A DNA stretch of 64,000 bases from assembly GCA_000320545.1 (NCBI GenBank), contig ADNK01000562.1, positions 24,590 to 88,589 of the forward strand, given 5' to 3'. Below, piece after piece: positions 1 through 10,703 of this stretch (positions within the stretch are counted from its first letter, which is position 1; each line of letters begins with the position of its first letter). The position numbers and the translations under genes were made by a program. The notes beneath the pieces were generated by a model. That model searched no databases. It saw only the letters and a program-made list of their open reading frames with translations, and was not told the DNA's origin. The DNA is from Bigelowiella natans CCMP2755 (taxonomy: Eukaryota; Cercozoa; Chlorarachniophyceae).

Positions 1-41
1 ATAATCTGTAAAAAAATGAGGTTGTAGCAGTAGTGGTAGTA

Positions 42-80
<39 letters not shown>

Positions 81-275
81 CAATGGCCGTCCTTTGCGAA
101 GATGGTTTTGAATCCCTTTGCAGCAGCAGCAGCAGTATCTAAAGTCTGATCACTACGGCAATGCTGCAGCTGGTGGTGCTGGTGGTGGAGATGACGACTA
201 CTCTTGCGGTACCCTCGTAGCTTTCCCTTCGCTCGAACGAATAGGTGTTTTCCCCTACAAGTACAGTAGAGCACC

Positions 276-312
<37 letters not shown>

Positions 313-1618
313 CGTGTTAGGAGCACGATAGATAAATAACATTAGGGAAGATGATAAACAACAATGACAAGAAGAAGAAGAAGAAGAAGAAGAAGAAGGA
401 CGAGATAAGATTAGTTGAAGAAGTCGTTAAATGATGCTCGTAGACATGCAAGAAAAAGTGGATGGAAGTGGTAACAAGTGGTTGTCCTCTCATCGGCATG
501 CCGTCCTACTGTCACAAGCGTTAGTGAATGGCGACCGAGACTGGATCCATGTGATGGCACTGCCTTCTCGCTGCTTGCTTTTTGGGAGTACGGTTCTTGC
601 GGAAATCTTGGTAGAGGATGATGATGATGATGAGGATGATGATGATGATGATGATGGTACAAACAAAGCAGAAGAAGTGCTACCTCGGAATGCGGCTCGG
701 CAGACAAAACTGCACGTATACCAACGCTAATTATTGAACCTGCATCGAATGAAGGAGGATGAGAAGGAAAGAAAGAAAGAAAGAATAAACGCAATGGCGA
801 TCTATCGTCACTCTACAGAAGTAAATTGCAGATGTGTGTTAAGGCAGAAGATGAATGGAGATGATGTAAATATATATATCAGGCATTTCTACCGTCTTCC
901 ATCCCGAGAAGAATGCGACTACGGTCTATATCGACACAGCAACTCCGAGGAGGAGGAGGAGGAGGAGAGGATCCTGGAAGCTCAGTAGACTCATCGTCGT
1001 CGTCGTCGTCGTCGTCGTTATCGTCATCACACAGCTTGATGGTAATAGGCCCTCGTATCCTTCCTCGTTTCTTTCGGAGAACAACCCACATTCTCCCGTT
1101 CCTTGAAAATACGATGCCAACGCCGATCCTTTCGAGGCTACTGCTAAATACCGTCTGGAAGCTCGACTCCCTCGAGGTTGTGAGTTGTGCACCCAAGCGA
1201 GATGTAACTTGCAGCGCCGTTGCTGCTTTCGTCGTCGTCGTCGTCGTCGTCAGTTGGCGATGAGATGAATGCTGCTGCCGGGCCCCCTTTTGTACCGAAG
1301 TAGTGGAGGAGGAGGAGGGGGGGGGGGAGGCTGTCTGCGGATGACGTCCCTCGAGCCATACAATTTCATGCGGCCGCACAAGCTGTTGTACCATGGAAAG
1401 AAGCAGAAGAAAGGGGAGGGAGAGAAGGAGACTAAGCAAGAGAATGTCTATACTGTTATGTAATACTGCCACATTTGAGCGAGAGATACCGCTACTTCAA
1501 AGCCCTTCGATGTCACCCACAGAATCATACTGTCGTAACAGACAAAGAAGAAGAAAAAGAAGAGGCAAGAATGATAAAAACTTGATGAGATTCTCTTGAT
1601 CTCCTCCTTCTCCTCCTA
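1..1618. other. Microsatellite-dense stretch, no clear gene
   Basis: The region holds GTA (about 42-80), ATG (278-312), GAA (370-397), GAT (620-655), GGA (945-968), TCG (995-1018) and other trinucleotide runs, plus a G run near 1318-1328. Minus-strand stretches around 1340-1390 and 1050-1220 read as possible exons of the neighbouring beta-propeller gene (for example a segment beginning LVRPHEIVWLEG), but I could not join them in a consistent phase. Long Met, His, Asp or Val runs in open frames here are translated repeats. Confidence 0.5.
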
Positions 1619-2117
1619 TTACTTCGCTGCTGAAAGGGTGCTGCTGCTACGTAACACGTACCCGATGAAGGGTCCCGCGTTCACCTCATCAATCCTGGCA
1701 TCGTTGGCGGTAGTAGCGCTTCTGATTCCATTGAGTGCGATTAATGGGTGACGAGGATCCTGAAGATCGTACACGGCCAATGTCCTGCCGTAGACATCTA
1801 AAACAATAATTTGAGAGCACCACCGAGTGGATGAGGACGAGGAGGGGAGGTGGGAGAAGGAAAGGAAGAGGAAGAGGAGTGCTTTTCCTTACCTGCCAAC
1901 GCGAAAAAATCTCCGCAATGGCTGAAGAGAAGATTCTTCTGTATCGATGCACCCTGAAAAGGATGTGAATGCGAAGAAAGATGCTCCATCATCCTAGGAG
2001 TTCTACGTTGACCCTTATTCTTCAAGAAAGTGAAGATATTCAGACGACTCGTCCCAAACGAGAACAGATATTGCCCCTGTATATGTGCAGAATTGTCGCC
2101 ATAGCATAACGGATACA

Positions 2118-2172
<55 letters not shown>

Positions 2173-2704
2173 CAAATGATGCAGCATATTTGAAAAAAAT
2201 GTCTTTACCGAAGCGTCGAACATCATCGCCACGACAGTATTATTTGGCCCTTCTTTTTATTCAGACAGAACCGATTATTATCTCTATACAGGGGATGAGA
2301 AAGGGTAAAGCAAGTAAACCTTTCAGTTTTGACTCATTGGAGCAGCTGAAGACTTGCTGTAGCTGCGAATAATGCCCAATCATGATAAGGAAATCAAATC
2401 AAGAATCAATGAGAATGAGCCGTACGTTTTCATTCCACCACCAGACGACTGCTCGAGGACCCTGTAGGAGATCCAACAAATGCGATTAGAGTTCAAGACA
2501 ACCGATTTTTCCACAGAGTATTTGGCATTGGAGAACTAGACCCTCCTACCTGTCCGATGACCAAGCATGGTGCAGAAGGGTTGACATCTGTACTTTGCAG
2601 CGCTTCTAAGGCTTGCCGCTCTATATTCCGCTTCTTCCGTTGAGGAACATAAGCGTTCGGAACGCCTGCGACGGAGTACATCTGCACGGGGATTTGGTGG
2701 CGCT
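1619..2704 (-). CDS. WD40/beta-propeller-like protein, ends uncertain
   Basis: At least four exons can be joined on the minus strand. The first (about 2690 to 2550) contains MYSVAGVPNAYVPQRKK and ends at a GTAGGA donor. Later pieces give the segment VVWWWNEN, then VAMMFDASGQYLFSFGTS across a phase-0 intron, then FSHCGDFFALADVYGRTLAV, then YDLQDPRHPLIALNG. Alternating hydrophobic strands with DASGQYL and a later VYDL are the pattern of WD40-type blades. The last exon reads to a stop at 1619-1621. A GTGAAC donor after IDE could instead splice to exons further downstream, so the C-terminus is unsettled. The start may also lie in an unseen upstream exon. It is transcribed away from the small plastid-type gene at 3262. 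I do not recognise the exact family. Confidence 0.5.
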
Positions 2705-3261
2705 CATGATTTGACCTGTTTCAGCAAAGAATGAATTCTCCCATCTATTCACATCGAGCATCTGGTGAATGCAGCGCACCTCCTCCTGCTGTGGAGTCTT
2801 CGCCCGCTAGCCCTTTTACTTCCAGAAGCCCTCATGAGCTGCAAATTCCTCTTAAATACCGCCTCCTAGTCGTTCCTGTTCGCGAGGAAGGTCCCATTGG
2901 CAAAGCCCCCTCCCTCTCTTCTTCGTTCGGGTAATAAGCTGATGATCCTTTTGGTTAAGTTTGATAAGAAGTGGAACTCGATAAATCTATGCCTGCGACA
3001 ACTAATTATTATTTGTCGCACTACGTAAATACAAAGTATTTTGTTTGCTTAGGCCGCCAATATTTCCCCAGTAAGCCGAGAGGAACACTTCGGTCTATCT
3101 ACGATGAATTCGGTACAGAATTCGGTCTAAAATGTCCCAGTTTCGTAGATAGGATATCCTCCGCTTGAATCCTGATCCAGGTCATCTCTGCCACTCGTGA
3201 ACCACCGCTGCTACCCCCCCCCCACCGACTCATCAGTGTACATAAAGTAAGAGTGCGAGGG

Positions 3262-3773
3262 ATGACGACCTTTTCGCCGAGGTGGGCGTTAGCATCGCTC
3301 CTGATGGCGCTCCTTTGCACTGTCGCCGATGCTGTCGTTGCATCAAAGGCATTGTCACCGGCTCCTTTCTCCAGAGCGATATCGTCCCGTGTACGCAGAG
3401 ACTCCCTTTCCAGCTGGAACGGCTTGCAACTACCATCGAATAGAGCTCCTAGCCGTGAAGCTAATCTTTACACAATCACCCCAACAAGGAAAACCCATAC
3501 GTATGCAGATCCGAAGAAGGTGCCGAACATTCGCTAGTGTACTAAGACTTGTTATTAATGCTCCGATAATTTTTGTTTCAGGATAGTCCACAAGGGCTCC
3601 AGATTGACCCTGACGCGGTAAATATTACACTGACCTTCCTATGCTCTTCTGATCTATGATTATTGTGAAAGTATAGTGATTATAGCCATGCCCCACAGGT
3701 TGAATTTAAGGATACGCTACAGTACAAGATCGGCAATGGGGCTATCGACGTTGCCTTAGTTGCACGTAAGTAG
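3262..3773 (+). CDS. Small protein with bipartite plastid-type leader
   Basis: Three exons (3262-3519, 3582-3617, 3699-3773) join in phase 0 to give 122 aa. The first 24 residues have a hydrophobic core (WALASLLMALLCTVADA) typical of a signal peptide. The following 50 or so are rich in Ser, Arg and Pro like a transit peptide (SRAISSRVRRDS). The mature part is only about 45 aa (LQIDPDAVEFKDTLQYKIG and on), and I do not recognise it. The two introns are short (62 and 81 nt). The stop codon lies inside a perfect GTAAGT donor sequence; splicing there to an acceptor at about 3829 would swap the last residues for HTDQRLMAWC, also ending at a stop. Likely imported into the plastid; function unknown. 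Confidence 0.6.
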
Positions 3774-4967
3774 CGGGATGAATGAAACAACTTTCCTACT
3801 ATCGAATGACACGTGCTAATATTTAGCACACTGATCAACGTCTCATGGCATGGTGTTGATGAATATTATCAGTGTGCGTTTATAAAGCATTGCAGAGTGC
3901 ACGAGCGGTTCCTGAAACGTGGTCAGGGTAATACTTCCTAGAAAGGATCACATTTCCACAAATATTTATTGAATATGTGCCCAAAATTCAAATGGCTCTG
4001 TGTGCACTTTTAAAACTGGCATAGTGGGTATGGTCATAAAGTTGAATGCTGATAGATGAATATTGTGAATCTACCTCGAAATACAATTAGGATGTATGCC
4101 CCAGGGAGATCCCTGTCAAAAGTCTACAAATACAGGGAACAATTTTTGGTATTTCCACATTCTTGCAGTTCAACTTTATTTTAAGCCTTAACATTTACCG
4201 TCGCCACCAACACCAGTCAACACCATTCAATAACAAATAACGACTACAAATAACACGTAGGAGGATCTTGGAGAAGAGACTATGCGACCAAAGGACGACG
4301 AATATCTTCCACTGGCCAGAATATTGCGGGTCAAGAAAGAATAGCAGACTAAAAGCAGCTTATCGTGCCTGCATGGCGATAGACTCAGTATAGATGAAAA
4401 TAAAACGGCACATCACGTAATGTATGGCCTGAATAAATATTGCTTCCGACTAAATTTTGCTTTCGGCAACAAAGGATCTCGATCTTCCGTGATCTATGAT
4501 TTTTCCAGCAGCATGTATCATAATAAGCCGCGAAGCAACATACATAGCATCGTCACTAGAATATTTAGCTTGGAAAACAATGCCTTGCTCTTAAGCTCAT
4601 TGTCATATTCCCTTTTCTCTACGTACTCCTCATGATATATTGCTGCACGTTGCCAATGCAGCTGCGCTATTGCACATTATAATCATCATTCCCAAGCAAC
4701 GATCAAATGCATGCAGCCGTTATTATGTCTGTTGCATCATCATTTGTTATTGTACGTTTATATTAATGACAGCATCGTATCACAGCCTTGATCATCGAAT
4801 CAGCTGCATCGCGCGCGTGCACCGCGTATGTTCATAACTCAGGCCGTAGGCATGAAATCTGCTAGATAATGTATTGTGTATTGTAGTGCCACTTTGATGT
4901 CTATAACCGATAATACATGGCATAGAGTCACCAAAGATGTCATCGAGCATAAGAAAGAACTTATGGA
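3774..4967. other. Convergent intergenic gap
   Basis: No supportable gene. The right half (4640-4840) is enriched in TGCA, GCTGC and GCGCGC words, like other convergent gaps in the window. Open frames at 4420 and 4640 show no domain and are not flanked by usable splice sites. Confidence 0.6.
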
Positions 4968-6589
4968 TTATGAGTGACCTTCGGACTGTCTATCGAGATA
5001 TACAATATGGATGCCGTTCCTGGCTTCCCTAATTCTTTCCCAGCGCCCCATTCTATGCTCCTGCGCCACTCCTAAAACTAAGAAGCGTCCATTTCGTGAA
5101 AAGCAGATTCCGTTAATGTATCCAACGACTGGAATTTGATGAACTGAGGAAAGTTTCGTGTCGTCGGTAATTTGCCACAGCTTCAGGTAGCCATCACTGG
5201 ATCCTGAGGCAATGAGGTCCGTGAAGATACGGCTGGCGACTGATGTCACCCACCTACCAGCATGTGCACGATCTCGTTTTGCAATAGGCTTCTTTTTCTT
5301 TAGGGACCACAAGGCAACGCTCCCATCCTGGCAGGCTGTTACCCATCGTCCGTCATCGACGTAGCGCACGCAATCCAACGCTGCCTTTGCGCCCGTTTTG
5401 AACACGAGCTGAGTCTGCTCGGGTATCTTCCATAGACGACAGGACTTGTCGTACCCGGAGGTTATAGCACGTTCAAGAAGGAGACTGTCCATAGACAATA
5501 TATCGCTTTGATGTCCATACAGACTCTCCACGTAAGCTCCGGTGGCCAAGTCCCAGACGCGCACTGTGCGGTCAGTCGAGCCACTGAAGCAAGTGTACGT
5601 GTTTTCACGGAAGGCCACGCAAGTAATAGCATCTCTGTGCCCTGAAAGGCGGTACTTTAACTCAAATGATTCTGTGTCCCACACCATAAGGTAGGGGTCC
5701 TCCCCCCCCGATGCAAGGAGCTTGCCGTCCGTGCTCACCGCGACACAAAACACTGCGCGTGTATGGCCCATCGCGTTTCCTGTGTTGAATATGGAGCGCC
5801 TTTTCTTCGACTTTTTTTTCTTTGTCTCTATTTGGGGAACAACCCGCTTGATGGTGTAGAGCTTCTTGTGGTTGACAATGTCCCACTTAATAATGGACCC
5901 GTCCTTGGACCCGGTATACGCTACGGTGTCGTCGGCAGAGAGACACACGCATGTGACAGGCTTTCGATGGCCTCTCATGATCTTAATAGAGAAATCTTCT
6001 TGCTTTTTCTCCCGTATGTTCTCGGCAACCTTCCTCTTAAGTTTACCTTTCAATTTTTGGGCTTCCCTGTGCAGACGAAGAGCAATAGGGTCCATATCCT
6101 CCGTTTCCTTTCCCTCATCAACAATGCCGTCGTCGTCATCTTCTCCATCAGCTCCGGTAAATCCTGTCAGTGTGTCTAAATGTTCTTTTGCCAGCCTCAG
6201 TCTCCTTTCGTCTGATGTTTCTTCAAAAAACTCATCATCATTGAGTTGCTGGCCATCTTCTCCGTCAGAAGACTCGCTGCCGAAGGAGAATTCATCATCG
6301 TCCACCTCCTCATCTTTCTTAGTTCGCTTATTGATAGTGCCAGGCAACTTCATCCCGGCATTGCGGGATCGCGATCGGCCTCTTTTCATCTCGTTAGCTC
6401 CCAGGGCAGCGAGGCGGCGCCATTGTGGTGATGGGGTTGTTGCTGTTCTGGCAGGTGTGCTAGATATCGCAGGTGTTTAATGTCAGGCAGATACTTACCT
6501 GCGACAATAAATTTTTGCAAGTCGCAGACTCGTCTTCGGCGAAATTTGTCTATAATAACCCCGCTGGTTCTGGCTGCAAGCGTGCTCAT
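4968..6589 (-). CDS. RRP9: U3 snoRNP protein U3-55K/RRP9-like, WD40
   Basis: A 473-aa reading frame (start 6389) has an acidic, Lys-rich N-terminal third followed by six or seven WD40 repeats, several ending in the usual dipeptide (GSIIKWD, DPYLMVWD, RTVRVWD, GSVALWS, GYLKLWQ). A basic insert (KKKKSKKRR) separates early repeats. The N-terminal layout (SDERRLRLAKEHLD, ALRLHREAQKLKGK) plus propeller is that of U3-55K, a box C/D U3 snoRNP protein needed for early 18S rRNA processing in the nucleolus. An upstream exon (6589-6499) with an in-frame GTAAGT donor and an acceptor just before position 6397 would extend the protein to 506 aa; otherwise translation starts at 6389. The propeller part is intronless, unlike most neighbours. 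It is divergent from the membrane-protein gene at 6950. Confidence 0.85.
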
Positions 6590-6949
6590 TTTACCCCCAA
6601 AACTTCGCAGTGGGTCGAACGATGAAATTCCGACCGAAAATATACGATAAATTGTCGTAGTATCGACGTGCTATTGGTAGAACATTTGTTTCAAGCGAAG
6701 AGATCCTTTCCGGGAAGTTGCCGAGTAAGGCTAATTATCATGGGGGAAATATCCACAATCTTATAAGAACCAAAGAGGAGGTGATTTCCTAGTAGGATTT
6801 CCTGATTTCCGTGTTTTTTGGGTTTTTTTTTTTCGGTGATGCCACTGACCTTGAAACCCACATCACACCTCAACGTGTGGTATCTCGCTTTGAAGAGGAG
6901 GGCGTCATATCGCTGTCCCTCCAGTAGTCATTCAGTAGATCATAAAACG

Positions 6950-9900
6950 ATGGCTTTCTCCGAGCCAATGCTAAGTCGAAACATGAGTGCCATGTTGCCG
7001 AAGTGGCCGTCTTCGATGCCCGTGAAAACTAAGCACGAACACTCGGTACCCATGGTCAAGCTTTTTCTCCTTGGAATTTGCCATTCTTTTCTCGGAGGAG
7101 TAACTCTCTGTGTGGCTATATGGAACAACGATGACGATAGCAGTAGTCCGGGAGATGAGGGCAAAGCACTGAATGTCGTCTTAGGGATGAGCGGGGCGAT
7201 GCAGATCGCTAACACGCCGCTGCTTCTTACGCTAATGACTAAGGACCTCAAGGTAGCTTTGGTTTCCTCTCCCTCTTTAATATCAGTTCTGGAAGTCAAT
7301 GAGTCGTTTATATTCTGCTCACTCTTTATCTTCTGACTCGATCCGCGTCATATTCGACTGTAGAACGCACGGGACATTGAGGACTTCCACAGGGCATGGT
7401 TTTTCGGAGGGACTTGGTACCTTTCCTGTGGAAGTTGTATCGAGCTAGCGATCATATTCGTCACAGTTCTGAACGAAAATGACCAGGAGTTCAAGCCACT
7501 TCTTTGTAGTGTCTACAGTAGCGGGCTGGGCTTCATCCTCCTGATGAGTAAATCAGAAAGCAGATAGCCAACTAATACTGCTAATTCGTACTAGAAACCA
7601 TAAGTTTTCTCTTCTTGAATTGTGTCCATCATGACAGGCTTGATCGGTTCGATCACATTCCTCGTTGACTTCACATACCACACGTTTCTAGCCTTCTCAT
7701 CACGGAAGACAGAAGCCATCCGAAGGGAGGTCCTCCGCATATGCTCCAGGATCTGCCATCTGTGCGGCCAATACTACGACTCTGATCTGTGGTCGAGAAG
7801 TAATGAGACAAATGACAAGCGATTTTTCATCGGCTTGATCGCTGGTGTCGTTCTGCTCTCCACGGGCATCGCCAGCCTCGTGTTCCTTCTTGCATTTTAC
7901 TTCAACAAAAGGTTGGATTCTCTTCTCAAGTTTCGGGTGCTTCGGCTTGTAAGCCAGATCATGACGATGGTCGTGTTGCTCGCGATCTTCAACTTTTCTG
8001 CACGTGGCTCGGACGATGAAGAGGATCATGCAGAGGATGAAATGAGAGATATGGAAGGCAGAATAATGCATGTAGGCGGTAGAAAAAAAGCTGAGACTGA
8101 CCAGCATCAACTTCGTCGACAAAGAACTTACATAGTAGGAAGGAGGGGGCTGACACGGCTTCAAGCAACGCTGTTTACCTTTGTCATTACGACAGCAGTG
8201 GGAGGCCTTATGCTTTCAATAGATTTCATGTGATGATGACCATTATTTTGAAGGAAGACGCAAAAAAATGAAAACCGACGAGCTGCTGCTGCACACGAAC
8301 ACCCACATGACACATGTAAATTGATCACGCACACATCCAATCAGGTACGGTTTGCTCCCAGTACGAGCGGAGTCGTGGTTGTTTCTCCTTCCCCCTGTGA
8401 CGGCCATCGTTGTATTATCGATATTGTTGGCAAATTTCTTGAGATATGACGATGATGATGATGATGGAGATCATCGTCATCACCACCACCACCCTCATCT
8501 TCACCATCTTCATCGACAGCATGAGAGTAGTGGTGGACCTATCTATGAAGATGTGGATGGGGAATCAAAAATAGGTTCGTGGAGGCCACAAAGTAAAAAC
8601 AACGATGTGAAACAACATGGTGCTCCTGAGTTCTCGCTACCACCGAAAGCTGGGTATCCAGCAGAGAGTGACACCCGGTTAAGAATTTGACAAAGATAAT
8701 GATGATGATGAAACTTAGGATGAAGTGACTCTAAGAAAGGAAGCAGCTAATTACTTCTTTTGCATAACATCCACATATTCAACACCAACATAGCCACCCA
8801 ACCATTTTTCATATTCTACACAGGCATCATTGGCAAGGGAGGAAAGGAGGGATCGTGATCTTTACCACTAGATTCCAGGTTTTCTTCCAAACTGCTCGTT
8901 TTCGCCATGGCTATCGTCGCGGCTACGGCGAAGAAGAAAATTCGCCAAACCGAATGCTCGAAGGCGGCGAAGACAATGAATCACATTCTATGGAGAACAC
9001 CCCCAAGAGAGCGATCTTTTACACGTGCCTTCTCGGGTGCTCACTGTGCGCACATGGACTTGCAGCTTACAATGTAATTCATCATGGGGGGGGAGCTATT
9101 GAACAGCAACATGGTTATCCGCGCCAGCAGGCTCTCTGGAACAATGTCCTAGAATGCGTTGTCGCAGTACTAATGTAAGTAGTAAGGAGGACCTCAAAAC
9201 CTCATTAGTATCAACTAAACAAAACAAATGGCTATTGAATGGGTAAGTGGGAGAGGGAAGGAGAGAAGTGGAGATCGGAACGAGTAGGAGAATGGCAGAA
9301 TGGGATAGGAGGAGAGGAGGAGGGGGGGGAGGAGAAGGAGGAGGAGGAACGAAAGCAATAGCACCAACAAAGACCTATTTGCAACCAATCTCATAAATCA
9401 TCATTAGCATCACGCACACATACACAAATTTAAACAAACACACACTCACTCACTCACACTCACTCACACTCACTCACACACCATGATAAAAACCGTATTT
9501 TTATAACACGATAAGCCGCTCGAAACCTGTCGCAAAATCTACTATTTCTTTCTGATCCATTGAATTAGGTATATATTGGTGATTGTGAGGCCTTTGGATG
9601 TGGGGAAGAGCTCCAAGCTCATCTTCCAAACAGTCGTAGTTATCAACTACATTGGGGCGGTGTTCGAGGACCTGGAGCACATGCTCCATGCTTTCGGCAG
9701 CTGTGACAGCAGCTACGATGGCAATAGCGATCATCACAGTAGCAGCGACCACCACAAACAAATACCGAATTCGGTGTATCTTGAGTTAATTTTCTTTGCA
9801 TTATACTCCGAGTTCTGCTTGTTTTCGTTTGAGCTGTTTGGAAACGATGAAACTCGCATATCGGCCAAAAAAAGGGTCGCCAGGGTCAATAATAATGCCG

Positions 9901-10046
9901 ACGACGGAATAGTCGATTCATCGTCATTTCCAAGAGGAGATGTGAGCAGAATTGGGCGCCAGCAGTATAATAACAACAATGCCTTTAAGCACCGAGAAAG
10001 CGTTCCAACAGTAAAAGAATTGAGACTTGGTTCCCAAATTGGTTAA
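6950..10046 (+). CDS. Multi-pass membrane protein, unknown family
   Basis: Six exons (6950-7252, 7364-7547, 7638-8229, 8345-8677, 8824-9174, 9569-10046) join with matching phases into 746 aa. I count about ten hydrophobic segments, for example VKLFLLGICHSFLGG, CIELAIIFVTVL, GLIAGVVLLSTGIASLVFLL, WLFLLPPVTAIVVLSILLA and LIFQTVVVINYIGAVF. One loop after the eighth segment is a run of Asp then His, encoded by GAT/CAC repeats around 8448-8515. The C-terminal 110 residues are hydrophilic. No signal peptide or catalytic motif is evident; the segment spacing gives no firm family. The donor after ATGA (7547) and the GTTAAG donor at 8678 were chosen because they keep the frame; the others are canonical. 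Confidence 0.72.
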
Positions 10047-10703
10047 AGATACTACTTCACATCGTTATTTGCATGTCCATGAGTCGATCTTTAGTTTGTT
10101 TAAATAATAAATTGGATGAGCCGAGGTGCAAACCGTGTTGTCATTGGTAAATAATGATGTTTAGCGTCATAGCACAGTACAGCACATTCTAGCATCATTC
10201 TAGCATTGCTAGATTGCGCGGATATCCACGAATGCATTTATTATGTACGTAGGTTTATTTGCTTGCGAGTGCTGATGGATGGCTGTGCAAGAGCTCTGTG
10301 ATATATATTTTTATGAACGTATTAGTTATCCGGTCTGCCATTTTATTGCATTGCAGTAAGACGCTACGATGCGGGATGTATGCTATGTCTTGTCGCAATG
10401 GCCCTAGCGGCTATGTAACAAATGACAATTCAAGAATTGCTTGCGTGCGAGTAAGTGCTCGCTTGCTTGAGAGCATGCAGCACCCGTACACATACTTCGG
10501 AAAGTTTAATTGTTTGACCAATGTACTCATGATATAATTGAATACCCACAGGCATCACATGCATTATGCACACTGTTTAACTTCATTTGTGATAAGTAAG
10601 AGTGGGAAAGCAAAGAGTGGGAAAGCAAAGCGTAGGAATCCCACACCCCTTGATTATTCTAGGTTTTATTTGCGATCACCACTGCAATGGAACGAGATGT
10701 TCC
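10047..10703. other. Convergent gap with CTAG/TGCA words and a 15-bp tandem repeat
   Basis: Between two converging gene ends. Words such as CTAGCATT and GCATGC recur at 10180-10230 and 10460-10485. A 15-bp unit (AGAGTGGGAAAGCAA) is repeated twice near 10599-10628. No gene seen. Confidence 0.6.

Noticed and set aside
5763-6480. Plus-strand frames opposite RRP9
   Set aside because: Ser-rich and hydrophobic shadows of the acidic and WD40 codons on the other strand.
7700-8164. Minus 154-codon frame
   Set aside because: Antisense to a supported plus-strand exon and without motifs.
9501-9761. Minus frame with an Ala/Val hydrophobic segment
   Set aside because: Opposite the last exon of the membrane protein, whose six exons join in phase.
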